NCBI RefSeq assembly: GCF_022829725.1
Contig: NZ_JAKSYG010000256.1
Span: 1 to 64,000, forward strand
Direction of reading: 5' to 3'
From: Methylobacterium sp. E-005
Lineage (GTDB): Bacteria; Pseudomonadota; Alphaproteobacteria; Rhizobiales; Beijerinckiaceae
DNA length: 64,000 nucleotides
How positions within the stretch are numbered: position 1 is the stretch's first letter; every line of letters starts with the position of its first letter. A program made the translations under genes and the position numbers. Shown here in pieces: positions 1 to 8,491 of the stretch. The notes beneath the pieces were generated by a model. It made no database searches. It had not been told where the DNA came from and was given only the letters and a program-made list of their open reading frames with translations.

Positions 1-1
1 G

Positions 2-545
2 CGCTCGTTCTCCGCGCGGATCGAGGACCGCGCCACCCTGGAGGAGGCGGTCGCCGCCCACGCGACGCGGCTCGGCGAGAAGCTGCGGCGGGAGGGGCTG
101 GGCACCGACCACGTGACGGTCTTCTATCACACGAGCGAGCAAGACCGGGGCGCGCCGATGCGCTCGGTCTCGACGACGGTGTGCCTGCCCGAGCACAGCT
201 CGGACACGCTGGCGCTGATCAAGGCGGCGCGGCACGGGGTGGCGAAGACCTGGCGCGAGCCGGGCGAGCGGCCGTGGCGCTACTCGAAGGCCGGGATCGT
301 GACGAACGACCTCGTGCCGCTGTCGCACAGCCCGCGGGCGCTGATCGGCGCGCTGGGGCCGGGGTGCGGTGGTGCCGGCGCGAGCCGGGCTGGTCAGCCG
401 GTGGGACTGGAACACCAAGTTCGAGATGCGCATGCCGCGCTACACGACGCAGGTGGGCGAGCTACCGGTGGCGCACGCAGAGGGCGCGCAGCGTCCGGCG
501 TCACGAGTGCTTTGGGTGGAAAACAGACGGTCTGCTTCGGGGTGA
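2..545 (+). pseudogene. umuC: UmuC (DNA polymerase V subunit) C-terminal remnant, frameshifted
   Basis: The fragment enters from the left edge of the window. Frame 2 reads RSFSARIEDRATLEEAV, then TVFYHTSE, RSVSTTVCLP and RYSKAGIVTNDLVPL, the little-finger/C-terminal region of Y-family UmuC. Around position 355-365 the coherent reading moves to frame 3, which continues GRGAVVPARAGL, FEMRMPRYTT and GELPVA, the usual UmuC ending, to a TGA at 543-545. The block that normally links ALIG to FGRG is also short, so there is a small deletion as well as the shift. An intact product is unlikely. A sequencing error cannot explain the missing residues. Confidence 0.75.
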
Positions 546-627
546 GACACCCGCTGAACCAGTCGCCCGGCGGGAATTGGATGCGGCGAAGGCAGCCAAA
601 CTCGAAACTGCCGGACATGCAGTTCGA

Positions 628-1203
628 CTAGCTTGGGAGCAAGCCCATCCGTCGGTAGCTTTCGATCAACGCGTCGAACAATTGTACGTTCGAACGGCTT
701 CGCGCGATGATCTGCGCCCCGGCGACAGCAGCATAGATGGCGCTGGCCTTCGACTCACCCTCAGCCGGGGAGGCGAGTTTGGCGGCGATCAAGTGTTCGC
801 TCAGCCAAGCGGTGTTCACGTCGGCGAAGGTTTGCACCTCCTTCAACACGGGCTCCGGCAACTCATCATATTCCGTCGCCATGAAGCTGCTCAGGCACAT
901 GCGATTGTCGCGCTCAAGCGATAACCGAAAGATGCTTGGGTATCGCTGCAACGCTTCAGTTGGGCTTCGGGCATCCGTCGAGATGGCTTCGAGATCGCGG
1001 GCGATGTCTTCCCAGTAGCGCCGTGCGACTGCCTCGCCGAGGAGAGCCTTATTGGCGAAGTGGTAGCTGATACTCGCAGCCTTGATGCCGACGGTCTGCG
1101 CAAGGTCGCGGAAGTTGAGGCCGCCGTAGCCATAGGCCATCGCCGCCTCCTTGGCGGCCATGAGGATGGCCTCTCTCACATTTCCCTTTGATGTCGCGGC
1201 CAT
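628..1203 (-). CDS. TetR/AcrR family transcriptional regulator
   Basis: A 191-aa one-component repressor. Residues about 10-55 form a TetR helix-turn-helix (REAILMAAKEAAMAYGYGGL, FRDLAQTVGIKAASISYHF, then NKALL). The rest is a helical ligand-binding domain with no assigned ligand. I chose the ATG at 1203 because a GGAGG lies just upstream; an upstream in-frame start would add 25 residues that do not look like TetR. It is divergent from the GST gene at 1314, and two copies of a 14-bp inverted repeat lie in the gap. It probably represses itself and the GST in response to an electrophile; that role is inferred. Confidence 0.85.
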   Translation of the reverse strand: MAATSKGNVREAILMAAKEAAMAYGYGGLNFRDLAQTVGIKAASISYHFANKALLGEAVARRYWEDIARDLEAISTDARSPTEALQRYPSIFRLSLERDNRMCLSSFMATEYDELPEPVLKEVQTFADVNTAWLSEHLIAAKLASPAEGESKASAIYAAVAGAQIIARSRSNVQLFDALIESYRRMGLLPS

Positions 1204-1216
1204 GTCCAACCTCCGT

Positions 1217-1230
1217 CTGTCATATGGCAG
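1217..1230. promoter_or_regulatory. Candidate TetR operator, copy 1
   Basis: CTGTCATATGGCAG is an inverted repeat of the form CTGYCA-N2-TGRCAG, 13 bp upstream of the TetR start. A near-identical copy lies 55 bp away (1272-1285). Two copies in one divergent promoter region are what TetR autoregulation would produce. Confidence 0.6.
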
Positions 1231-1271
1231 ACAGGGGTTGACGGGGCAAGATGCTAGGCCTAGCTTGTTGC

Positions 1272-1285
1272 CTGTCATCTGACAG
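1272..1285. promoter_or_regulatory. Candidate TetR operator, copy 2
   Basis: CTGTCATCTGACAG has perfect 6-bp arms (CTGTCA/TGACAG). It lies 28 bp upstream of the GST start and matches the copy at 1217-1230 closely. The centres are 55 bp apart, so one repressor could control both divergent genes. Confidence 0.6.
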
Positions 1286-1313
1286 ACAGGCGGCTTAGGA
1301 AAGCGAGACCATA

Positions 1314-2012
1314 ATGTCCGACAAGCTCCAGCTCTTCACCTCCCCCTCGGCCTTCCCTAACCCGCAGCGCCTGCGGATCTTCATGCACGAGAAGGGCATC
1401 GCCGACCGCTTCGACGAGACGATCTACAACATGTCGCCGGTGGGCGAGCAGCGGGGTTGGAGGCACCTGAAGATGAACGCCTGGGGCGAGACACCGACGC
1501 TCGCGCTCGCCGATGGTTCTTACCTCAGCGAGACCTCCGCCATCGCGCGCTACCTCGACGACACGTTCGAGGGTCGCAAGATCATGGGGGCGACGGCCCA
1601 CGAGCGCGGCCTCGATCAGATGTGGGACAACCGGGTGTGGGTGCACATCCTCTACCCGATCGTCACCGCCTTCCACGTCCTGCACCAGGGATTGGGCCCG
1701 AAGCTCGAACTGACCAGCAACCCGGCCTGGGGCGAGCATTCACGGAAGGTGGCGCTGGCGCATGCCGCTCTCGTGGACCGGCATCTCGCGGATGGCCGCG
1801 ATTGGTTGCTGGGTGGCGATCAGCCGACGTTCTCCGACATCACGTTGGCGACGGCGATTGCGTTCTCCAAGTTCCCCGTCAACGCCACCCCACTCGATGA
1901 GCGGTTCGAATATCTCGATGCCCTGTGGCGACGATGGCAGGCTCGACCGGCCTTCATCGCCGCCTATGCTGACCGTAGCAGCGGCGTACCGGAGATCGAC
2001 AATCGCACATGA
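1314..2012 (+). CDS. Glutathione S-transferase family protein
   Basis: A 232-aa cytosolic GST. Residues 1-85 form the thioredoxin-like glutathione-binding domain, with PNPQRLRIFMHEKGI resembling GTT2-type proteins, the cis-Pro region GETPTLAL, and the glutathione-contact motif SETSAIARYL. The remainder is the helical domain, with WLLGGDQPTFSDITLA near residue 165 as the usual N-capping/Asp motif. An AGGA-type ribosome site precedes the ATG. It probably conjugates or reduces electrophilic substrates with glutathione. Divergence from a TetR gene with two shared operators suggests substrate-induced expression. Confidence 0.88.
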   Translation: MSDKLQLFTSPSAFPNPQRLRIFMHEKGIADRFDETIYNMSPVGEQRGWRHLKMNAWGETPTLALADGSYLSETSAIARYLDDTFEGRKIMGATAHERGLDQMWDNRVWVHILYPIVTAFHVLHQGLGPKLELTSNPAWGEHSRKVALAHAALVDRHLADGRDWLLGGDQPTFSDITLATAIAFSKFPVNATPLDERFEYLDALWRRWQARPAFIAAYADRSSGVPEIDNRT

Positions 2013-2376
2013 GTGTTCGGCGGTCGGGCTGGCATCCGCCCGACCGCAATGCTGTTGAAACCGGCTTCAAGCGGCGTTCTACGATGGCTGCTTTGGAGAA
2101 GCGCCGACGGCGATCCGGGCGGCTGGGTTGGGTCGATTGCGGAGCGGCCGCTTTGGGTGGTCTCCTGCCCGTCCGCTACTGGGCAGCGGGTGAATCAAGC
2201 GGACATAGCCGTGGGAACCGCTCACGACCCAACCGGGACGTTCCGCGCGATGTGTGGACTACCTTGAAGCGGACGTTCACTGCGGTGGGCTCAGGAGAGA
2301 GCAGGAGCGCCTTTCAGGGCGTTCGGTTCTCGTCCTTTACGTTGGGCACCAATACAGGGGTGCTGCTTGCACCTGC
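2013..2376. other. Non-coding stretch with a dispersed repeat token
   Basis: I see no credible gene here. The 18-mer GGCGGCTGGGTTGGGTCG at about 2119-2136 recurs exactly at about 7283-7300, and AGCGGACGTTC (about 2270) belongs to the same kind of degenerate intergenic repeat seen elsewhere in the window. Confidence 0.4.
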
Positions 2377-2535
2377 TTAGTTCAGGCCCCTCTGTCGGAC
2401 CATGAAGCGAGCCACATCGCCGTCGATGGTGTGCACCGTTTTAATGGTCACGGAGGCCTGTTCCAAGCAGGCGTAGACGATCATGTTCGCTGCCTCGCCA
2501 GCCGCCGCGTACCGCCTGATGAGACTAATCGGCCG
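2377..2535 (-). pseudogene. C-terminal remnant of a short-chain dehydrogenase/reductase
   Basis: About 50 residues read SLIRRYAAAGEAANMIVYAC then a stretch ending HTIDGDVAR, a decayed form of the common SDR ending (SLIxRFAxxEEVANMVVYxx...ALRVDGGVVR). Upstream there is no Rossmann motif, catalytic Tyr-Lys or other SDR core in any frame, so only the tail survives. It adjoins the insertion-sequence debris, which probably removed the rest. Confidence 0.55.
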
Positions 2536-2634
2536 CATGCACCTCAGCCTGCCGGGCCATGACATCACCCAGGATTTAAGATCCGGGCCTGGACAGATAG
2601 TATGACGTTGATTGTCAAGCCCGTTCTCACCACT

Positions 2635-2817
2635 AAGGGATAGCTCAGGACAAACTTCGCCGCGGTGCCAATGCGCGTCGCAGACGGCCCCACGTGGCGT
2701 ATTGGTGACAAGGCGAACCAGCACCTGCCTGGTGAAGAGCAGGTGTGGCTGGTGGGCAAGCACCTCGCCTCGGGCGAGCGTAGGTACTACGGGTCAACCT
2801 GCCGCCGAAGGCTAGGT
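2635..2817 (+). pseudogene. IS701-family transposase fragment (5' part of a split copy)
   Basis: The frame reads RVADGPTWRIGDK, then HLPGEEQVWLVGKHLASGER and RYY, the conserved central stretch of IS701-family transposases (GEExWLVGExRxSGERKYYLSNLP). A TAG lies at 2641-2643, and a one-base loss after RYY puts the SNLPPK stretch out of frame. The reading stops where the IS481-type element begins and resumes at about 3809. Confidence 0.65.
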
Positions 2818-3756
2818 GTATAGGTTCGGGATGAGGTGTGACGGATCGATCCTGAAGCGATTGGGCTCTTTCGTCCAGGCATTCAGGAGGAACTCGGTGG
2901 GTGTCAGGCCCTACAGGGTCTTGAGTCTACGCGCGTGATTGTAGGCATCGACGAACAAGTGCAGATGCATTCGAAGCTGGTCGTGGCTGTCATAGTGGTA
3001 GCGCTTGACCGTCGTGTCCTGGATCGTGCGGTTCATCCGCTCAACCTGTTCATTGGTCCAAGGATGGTTCACTTTGGTCAGCCGATGTCCGATGGATATC
3101 TCGTCGCAGACGCGGTCGAAGATGTGCTGACTATCGTAGATATCCTGCCGACGTTATGTGAACTGAGCGCCATTGTATGTGATCACGGTGTGAATGCGGC
3201 AAGGCACAGCTTCGATGAAGTCACGCAGGAGCTGAGCGGCTTTTATCATGCCGGCGCTTTCCACCGGCCGTACGAAGACGAACTTGCTGGTTCGGTCAAT
3301 GGCGACGAACAGTCTGAGCTTGCCCGCAGCCGCACTCACCTCGGCGATGTCGACGTAGCCGATAGCGTAAGTTGCAAAGCGCTGCTTCTTGGGTTTGTTT
3401 CCGTCGATCTCGGGTAGTCGACTACTGCAATGCCGTTCCAGGCAGCGATGCAGCGAGGATCGCGTCAGGTGCGGGATCGTCGGCTGCAAGCCGTAGGGGC
3501 AGTCGTCAAGCAGCAGCAGGGTGTGCCGGCGGAAGGCGACGATGATCGCTTCCTGCTCAACGGTGAGCGCGGTGGAGCGCGGTCCCTTGGGGGCCGTCCG
3601 GGCATCCGCTGTGCTCGTCCGTTTGCGCCACTTGTGCACCGTCGTCGGGCTGACGCCGTAGCGCTTGGCCAACGACCTTACGCTCTCTTCACGTAACTGG
3701 ATCGCGCGACGGACTGCCTATGTCGTGGTGGCGCTTCCATGGAGAACCTGGCCACT
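2812..3756 (-). pseudogene. IS481-family transposase, inactivated by several stops
   Basis: Reading on the minus strand from about 3756: GQVLHGSATTT, stop, AVRRAIQ, AKRYGVSPTTVHKWRKR (helix-turn-helix), PHLTRSSLHRCLERH, then the DDE core with DIAEV, LFVAIDRTSKF, HTVITYNGAQFT, stop, then HPWTNEQVERMNRTIQD and YNHARRLKTL, stop, GLTPTEFL. The start ATG is also gone (AGTGGCCAG where ATGGGxCAG is usual). Three in-frame stops and the substituted DNG motif (YNG for DNG) show it cannot encode active transposase. Confidence 0.8.
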
Positions 3757-3813
3757 TAGCGCATCCCTCGCAGCATGGTGCTCAACCGTACCACCACACC
3801 ACGAGATCAAACA
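2817..3813 (-). mobile_element. Decayed IS481-type insertion sequence nested in an IS701 remnant
   Basis: An element of about 1 kb carrying a dead IS481-type transposase (2812-3756, minus strand). Its outer ends read TGTATAGGTTCG on the left and, inverted, TGTTTGATCTCG on the right, a weak terminal inverted repeat (7 of 12 bases). IS701 transposase sequence is interrupted at about 2813 and resumes at about 3809, which dates this insertion after the IS701 copy. No clear target duplication is visible, so the exact ends are uncertain by several bases. Confidence 0.65.
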
Positions 3814-4135
3814 CCCAGCTTACGCCGTCTGGTGAGCACCATCGGGGTGCGCCGGGTGTGCGAGCAGGCACACCAGCGAGTGGAGGAGGAATTCGGCCTC
3901 GACCATTTCGAGGGCCGCTTCTGAACCGGACTGCAGCGACACTCGCTGACGGCCATGCTGCCCTACGCCTTTCTGCAGCGCAGACGCTTCGCCCGAGCGG
4001 GGCAGGAGGAAAAGCTGACGGTGGCCTGCCACCGCCCCAGCCAACCCTTCCGGCCGTGTGGGAGGCTATGCTGGTGTGACTCTCGGGCCCACCTACCTGC
4101 TGCCTGCGCTGCGCCCAACTCACCTAGCAAACATT
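3809..4135 (+). pseudogene. IS701-family transposase fragment (3' part of a split copy)
   Basis: The frame reads LRRLVSTIGVRRVCEQAHQR, then VEEEFGLDHFEGRF, a TGA, then TGLQRHSLTAMLPYAFLQRR. These match the IS701 C-terminal core (KARWVCEQAHQQLKEELGLDHFEGRSWTGLHRHA). A further frameshift leads to PPPQPTLPAVWEA, the usual IS701 ending. It pairs with the fragment at 2635-2817. Confidence 0.7.
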
Positions 4136-4268
4136 GCCAAAGTGACATGCCAGAGAAGCATTAAGCTGTGAACCGGCAGAGTCCTGCAGAATTACACAGA
4201 ACTTGTGCGCTCCGGCACTGGCTCATGAAGCACCAGAACATCGGAGCAAGACGCGAGCATCCGAGCGA

Positions 4269-5531
4269 TCAGCGCTGCGCGGTCGTGCCTTGACTGAGTC
4301 CCTCTCCCGCAGCCCGCGCGCGGCTATCCAACCCCGTCAGGAGGCAGCCCTCGATGCGGTCGACAACTGATGGCCATGTATAATTCTGTGCCACCTTCTC
4401 GCGGCCCGCGCGCCCCATCCGGTCTGCCTCGGCCTCGTCGTCCAGCAGGTCGGAAATGGCCTTGGACAGCGCCCCGGCGTCGTCCGGGGGGACGAGCAGC
4501 CCGTCGATGCCCGCGCTCACGATCTCCCGGAAGATCGGCAGGTCCAGGGTCACGATCGGCCGCCCGCGGGCCCAGGCCTCCAGGATGACGGATCCGAAGG
4601 ACTCGATCCTAGAAGGCAGCACCACCAGCCTACTCTGCCGATACCACCTGTCGAGCTCGTCGTCGGACACATCGTGCTCGCTCACGAACTGCCCTTCCCC
4701 GAGTTCGGCCCTGAAGGCGGCCTCCAGCGCCTCGGTGTCCGGCGCCCTGGCCCCGATGAGGACGACTCTGAAGCCGCCCCGCCGGGCCATGCCCTTTACA
4801 GCCTCGGCGAGGACCGCGAGGCCCTTAGTTGCCGTCTTCCGGCCGACGAACAGGACGTCCGTCGGGGTCGAACCGCGGGCCCCACCCTCGCCAGCCTCGG
4901 GCAGCACCGTGCCCAGCCCGGAATATAGCGCCTTTGCGAGCGGGACGCCGTAGTCTTCGACTAGCCTCCTGCGCTCCTGCTCGGTGATGGCGATGCAGAG
5001 ATCGGCCGACCTGCAGACCTTAGCCAGGTCGCGATGAGGGAAGGACGGGTCGTTCGCATGGATGTGTGGGAAGATCCCGAGATAGATCCTTTCGGAGAGG
5101 GCGATTTCGGCCGCCATCTTTACGTGGGGCTGGAGGTGCGGGAGCGTCAAAATGACGTCCGGCTTCAGCCAGCGCACCAGGGCGCCCAAGCGCCGCTTGA
5201 AGCCCGAGCGCGACACGTATTTGAGCACCTTCATCGCGAGTTCGCCCGATCTCGGCGGCGTCTGGAAGCGGCGGATCAGCTTCGCCTGCTGGCTCACGAG
5301 CCTGGAGTAGAGCTCGATCCGGTAGATGTCGACGCCGTCCAGGGTTTCCCGCTGCGGCCGACCCGTGCGGGGGGAGGCGAGGTCATAATATCCGGCGAAG
5401 CTGCTGATGTCGGCAACTGCAATCGCGACGGAGTGGCCCCGTCGTGCCAAGGACTCGGCGATCACGCGCGTCGTCCTTTCTGTCCCGCCGAGGGCGGGGA
5501 AATACGCGGCGGGGACAAGTAGGATCTTCAT
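4269..5531 (-). CDS. Glycosyltransferase family 4 protein
   Basis: A 420-aa GT-B glycosyltransferase. The N-terminus MKILLVPAAYFPALGGTERT has the donor/acceptor glycine-rich loop typical of GT4. The C-terminal half carries the nucleotide-sugar site: VLFVGRKTATKGL, then VLPSRIESFGSVILEAWARG with the E-x7-E pair. It is a retaining transferase that probably builds exopolysaccharide or lipopolysaccharide at the inner face of the membrane; donor and acceptor cannot be read from sequence. It diverges from a second GT4 gene across about 400 bp. No Wzx, Wzy or sugar-nucleotide genes accompany the pair. Confidence 0.85.
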   Translation of the reverse strand: MKILLVPAAYFPALGGTERTTRVIAESLARRGHSVAIAVADISSFAGYYDLASPRTGRPQRETLDGVDIYRIELYSRLVSQQAKLIRRFQTPPRSGELAMKVLKYVSRSGFKRRLGALVRWLKPDVILTLPHLQPHVKMAAEIALSERIYLGIFPHIHANDPSFPHRDLAKVCRSADLCIAITEQERRRLVEDYGVPLAKALYSGLGTVLPEAGEGGARGSTPTDVLFVGRKTATKGLAVLAEAVKGMARRGGFRVVLIGARAPDTEALEAAFRAELGEGQFVSEHDVSDDELDRWYRQSRLVVLPSRIESFGSVILEAWARGRPIVTLDLPIFREIVSAGIDGLLVPPDDAGALSKAISDLLDDEAEADRMGRAGREKVAQNYTWPSVVDRIEGCLLTGLDSRARAAGEGLSQGTTAQR

Positions 5532-5951
5532 GGATCATCTGTGTCTGATAGGCGGGGCCAGCCCGTCGCGGGAAGGCAACGGATCGATTGACCGTCCGGT
5601 AGGTCGGCCCGGGCGACCTCAGCTCGCGCAACCGGGAGTTCAGTAATCAACAGCGAGGCTTGCTTTTTTCGCGCCAAGAAATTCAATGCCGGTCAGCCAT
5701 CCAGGTTTCAACCTGCTAGCCCCGATAATGTTTCGAGCTATGAAAGTTGAAAGAGAAGGTCGACGGGGGCGGACGTCACGCCGATCGCTCGACTGAACCG
5801 TGGGACATGGTACGACAGCGCCCTTGGCTCCGACCGCAATATCGCAATCCTCCGAAGATCCTGCGCAGGCGGCGCGAACGGCATCGAATTTTGGGACGGT
5901 TCGGCGTGAACCGTCATGCACCGCCTCCGGAGACGACGAGAGACAGGCTCG
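5532..5951. other. Intergenic region between two divergent glycosyltransferase genes
   Basis: No convincing gene or RNA is visible. An open frame on the minus strand across here is the reverse shadow of the gene at 5952-7067. Promoters for both transferases presumably lie here; AT-richer patches occur near 5640-5760. Confidence 0.3.
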
Positions 5952-7067
5952 ATGATGACAGGCTCCCCATCGCGGAATGCCGATGCCCGCTATCGACAAG
6001 CGTGGCACGTTGATTTTTCTTCCGCACTTGAGAACAAGACTGGAAAATACTTTATCGGACGGGACATCATCGACAATAACAGAGACGTGATCTCCACTGT
6101 CCATTATTGGCGCCGTGCCGCGGGCGTCAACGAGGAGGTGAAGTCTTCGTTGGGCCTGGACACGGGCTTCAAGGCGGAGTTGCGCCTCATGAGCGTCCTT
6201 GGCTTCAACCCGCTGCCGACGATCGGCAGGGGTGGGCGGTGCGTGCACCTCGACCCCCACAGCGTGATCCACGCCGGCCTCCGGCCGCACGACATCGTCC
6301 TGTGCCACGATCTCGGCCCCATCAGCCATCCCGACCTCTACAACAGCTGGATCGCGAACCTTTACAAGCACGCCTACGCAAAGATCTGTGCCGTCAAGCC
6401 GGAGATCGTCTTCGTCAGCCGGTTCTCGTCGGACGAGTTCGCCCGGCTGTACGGCGCCTTGCCCCGGACGAGGGTGGTCTACCCTCCGGTGCGCAAAGAA
6501 ATGAGTTCCGCCAAAGCATCCCCCGTCGAGGGGGTGTCGAGCTCGTTCATCCTGACCGTGGGGAGCCTTGGACACCGCAAAAATCAGGCCACCATGATCC
6601 AGGCCTACGCCCGATCGCGCCTGCACGCCGAGGGCGTGTCCTACATCCTCTGTGGCGCGCGGGAGACCGGCTTCGAGCAGGTTGAGCGGGTGGCCGCGGA
6701 GACGCCCGGCGTGCGGATCCTAGATTACGTGACGGACGGGCAACTGACCTGGCTCTACGCCCACGCCCGCGCCTTCGCGCTCGCGAGCCGGCTTGAAGGC
6801 TTCGGCGTCCCGGTCGCCGAGGCTATCAACAGCGACCTCATGCCGATCGTGACGCGCGACAGCGTGCTCTTCGAGGTGGCGGGCCCCAACGCGATCGCGG
6901 TCGACTGCGACGACCTTGGTTCGATCAGCCGCGGGATGGACGAGGCGCTCGGCATGGGCGAGGAGGAGAAGGGGCACCGCCTCGCCGAGATGAAGTTGTC
7001 GCTCGATCGCTTCTCCCAAGCCTCCTTCAGGACCTCCTGGAGAGAGCTGCTGACAGCGGAAGGTTAA
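5952..7067 (+). CDS. Glycosyltransferase family 4 protein
   Basis: About 371 aa. The N-terminal half contains HDLGPISHPDLY, typical of GT4 enzymes acting on surface polysaccharide. The C-terminal GT1/GT4 domain has FILTVGSLGHRKNQATMIQA and SRLEGFGVPVAEAINSD with the E-x7-E pair for nucleotide-sugar binding. I prefer the ATG at 5952, 9 bp after a GAGAGACAGG, over the ATG at 5916, because the extra 12 residues are all basic and without parallel in the family. It is divergent from the GT4 gene at 4269, and the two may act in the same glycan. Sugar specificity is unknown. Confidence 0.82.
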   Translation: MMTGSPSRNADARYRQAWHVDFSSALENKTGKYFIGRDIIDNNRDVISTVHYWRRAAGVNEEVKSSLGLDTGFKAELRLMSVLGFNPLPTIGRGGRCVHLDPHSVIHAGLRPHDIVLCHDLGPISHPDLYNSWIANLYKHAYAKICAVKPEIVFVSRFSSDEFARLYGALPRTRVVYPPVRKEMSSAKASPVEGVSSSFILTVGSLGHRKNQATMIQAYARSRLHAEGVSYILCGARETGFEQVERVAAETPGVRILDYVTDGQLTWLYAHARAFALASRLEGFGVPVAEAINSDLMPIVTRDSVLFEVAGPNAIAVDCDDLGSISRGMDEALGMGEEEKGHRLAEMKLSLDRFSQASFRTSWRELLTAEG

Positions 7068-7465
7068 GGCCATCGCAGCAATGGCAGAAATCTGACAGCA
7101 ACGACTCGGCAGCGCGGGTGTCCAATACCCGGAGCAGAGCATCGCTAACCGACTTGTGCAGACTGAAGATCCGGTTTCAGTGTCGTCATATCCAGAACCG
7201 GCGTTTCCGCTATTCACCCCGAGCCGAAGTTGCCGGACGACCGACTAATGACTGCTTATGGAACGCGCTCATACTGCTCCAGGCGGCTGGGTTGGGTCGC
7301 TATCGGAATGACGGCTCAGGGTGGTTTTTTGCCGTTCCGCTTTCGGACCCGAAACCGCAAAATGCGGACGCTCAGGGATTGGCTGATGGCTTGTGCCTAA
7401 CGGGGCAAGGTTGCGCCGGTCTGGGCATTTTGGATCAGCTGGACGAGGCGTGCGGCCGGGCCGGC
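7068..7465. other. Non-coding stretch with a copy of the dispersed repeat
   Basis: No gene is supported. The 18-mer GGCGGCTGGGTTGGGTCG lies at about 7283-7300 and continues into GCTATCGGAATGACGGCTC, resembling the element near 36571. A weak 5-bp hairpin follows the glycosyltransferase stop at 7070-7086. Confidence 0.35.
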
Positions 7466-7897
7466 TTACGTCGACAGCGTGTCAACAGCGGAACGGAAGG
7501 CCTTCTGGCCGGCCTTGCCGAGTTGGCCCGCGCAGGCTTCCTGGGCTTTCTCCCACAGGGGATACGCCCGTGACAGGAGCGCCCGCCCTTCGTCCGTGGG
7601 AATGACGCGCCTGACGCGCCGGTCCTCGGCATCGGGCTGAGTCGCGAGGAGCCCACGGTTCTCCAAGGGCTTCAGGTTGGCAGTGACGGTCGTCCGGTCC
7701 ATCGCCAGGTTGTGCGCCAGGGTACCTATGGTCGGCGCCTCGTCGCGAATGAGCATCATCAGCAGCGTGAATTGCCAGTTCGACAGTCCCGTCGGACGCA
7801 GGGCCGCGTCATAGCGACGGCCGATGGCGCGGGCCGCCCGCTGGGCCGCGAAGCTGAAGCAGGTTTGCTCGACGGACGCGGCGATGGTCGAGGTCAT
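7466..7897 (-). CDS. MarR family transcriptional regulator
   Basis: A 143-aa winged-helix dimeric repressor. LSNWQFTLLMMLIRDEAPTI, TLAHNLAMDRTTVTANLKPL and the wing DAEDRRVRRVIPTDEGRAL are the MarR recognition helix and beta-wing. I start at the ATG at 7897 (MTSTIAAS); the in-frame upstream extension runs over the operators. It faces a secreted-protein gene, and three copies of GTTGATATCAAC lie between the two. The Cys in SVEQTCFSF could be redox-sensitive, but that is a guess. It probably represses the divergent small exported genes. Confidence 0.87.
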   Translation of the reverse strand: MTSTIAASVEQTCFSFAAQRAARAIGRRYDAALRPTGLSNWQFTLLMMLIRDEAPTIGTLAHNLAMDRTTVTANLKPLENRGLLATQPDAEDRRVRRVIPTDEGRALLSRAYPLWEKAQEACAGQLGKAGQKAFRSAVDTLST

Positions 7898-7933
7898 TTC
7901 GGCGCCGGATGCCACGTGAAGCTCCCGAAAATA

Positions 7934-7945
7934 GTTGATACCAAC
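7934..7945. promoter_or_regulatory. MarR operator candidate 1
   Basis: GTTGATACCAAC is an imperfect 12-bp palindrome 36 bp upstream of the MarR start, matching the perfect copy at 8004-8015 at 11 of 12 positions. Confidence 0.6.
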
Positions 7946-8003
7946 GATATGAGGGGCATCCGCGCGTCCCGCAATCCCCGAAGCCGAAAGCCGCGCCATA
8001 AAT

Positions 8004-8015
8004 GTTGATATCAAC
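8004..8015. promoter_or_regulatory. MarR operator candidate 2 (perfect palindrome)
   Basis: GTTGATATCAAC is a perfect 12-bp palindrome in the MarR/secreted-protein intergenic region. The related sites lie 70 bp to the left and 48 bp to the right. Confidence 0.68.
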
Positions 8016-8051
8016 TCATGTGCGGTGGCGCACGGCCGCCCGCCGAAAAAG

Positions 8052-8063
8052 GTTTATATCAAC
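8052..8063. promoter_or_regulatory. MarR operator candidate 3
   Basis: GTTTATATCAAC differs from the perfect copy at one base and lies 76 bp upstream of the ATG at 8140, where it could block the promoter of the secreted-protein gene. Confidence 0.58.
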
Positions 8064-8139
8064 GTAATCGGAGCACGCCGAGGGGCCGGTCCGCTCGGAC
8101 CACGCAGCTTCCGACGCTGACGTGAATAGGAGACCCATC

Positions 8140-8451
8140 ATGACCGTTCGATCCGCCTTCGCCGCCGTAGTCGTCGCCACCAGCCTGGCGACCATCGCAG
8201 CTCCGGCCCTGGCCCAGCAGGCACAGACCTTCGAGGCCTGGGGACACACCTTCAACGTGCCCGGCTCGCATTTAGGCGTCCCCTCCGCGGCGCACCGCGG
8301 CAGAAACGCCGAGGCCAAAGCCTCCGTCTCACCCGGTCAGTCCTACGCCTCGGGCTTGGCGGGGTCTGTCACGACCGGGACCGCAGTCGACCGGCCGGCT
8401 CCCCGCAGGATCAATGTCTGGGGCTCGTGGCTCGACGCCCCGAACTACTGA
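8140..8451 (+). CDS. Small secreted protein of unknown function
   Basis: A 103-aa protein with a clear Sec signal peptide: basic MTVR, hydrophobic AFAAVVVATSLATIAA and a cleavage site near PALA-QQ. The mature part of about 78 residues has a short motif at each end, AWGHTFNVP near the start and VWGSWLDAP at the end, possibly an internal duplication of W-G-x2-(F/L)-(N/D)-x-P. An AGGAGA ribosome site precedes the ATG at 8140. It is divergent from MarR with three operators between, so it is likely induced by whatever MarR senses. I do not recognise the family. Confidence 0.7.
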   Translation: MTVRSAFAAVVVATSLATIAAPALAQQAQTFEAWGHTFNVPGSHLGVPSAAHRGRNAEAKASVSPGQSYASGLAGSVTTGTAVDRPAPRRINVWGSWLDAPNY

Positions 8452-8491
8452 AGCATTGCCACTGAAAATTACCGGTCGCCGCAAGCAAGAT

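Noticed and set aside
2377..2763. Whole 128-codon frame as one hypothetical gene
   Set aside because: Only the last 50 residues resemble anything (SDR tail); the upstream part overlaps IS701 transposase sequence on the other strand.
5640..6626. 328-codon frame on the minus strand
   Set aside because: Mostly antisense to the GT4 gene at 5952-7067, which has strong family motifs.
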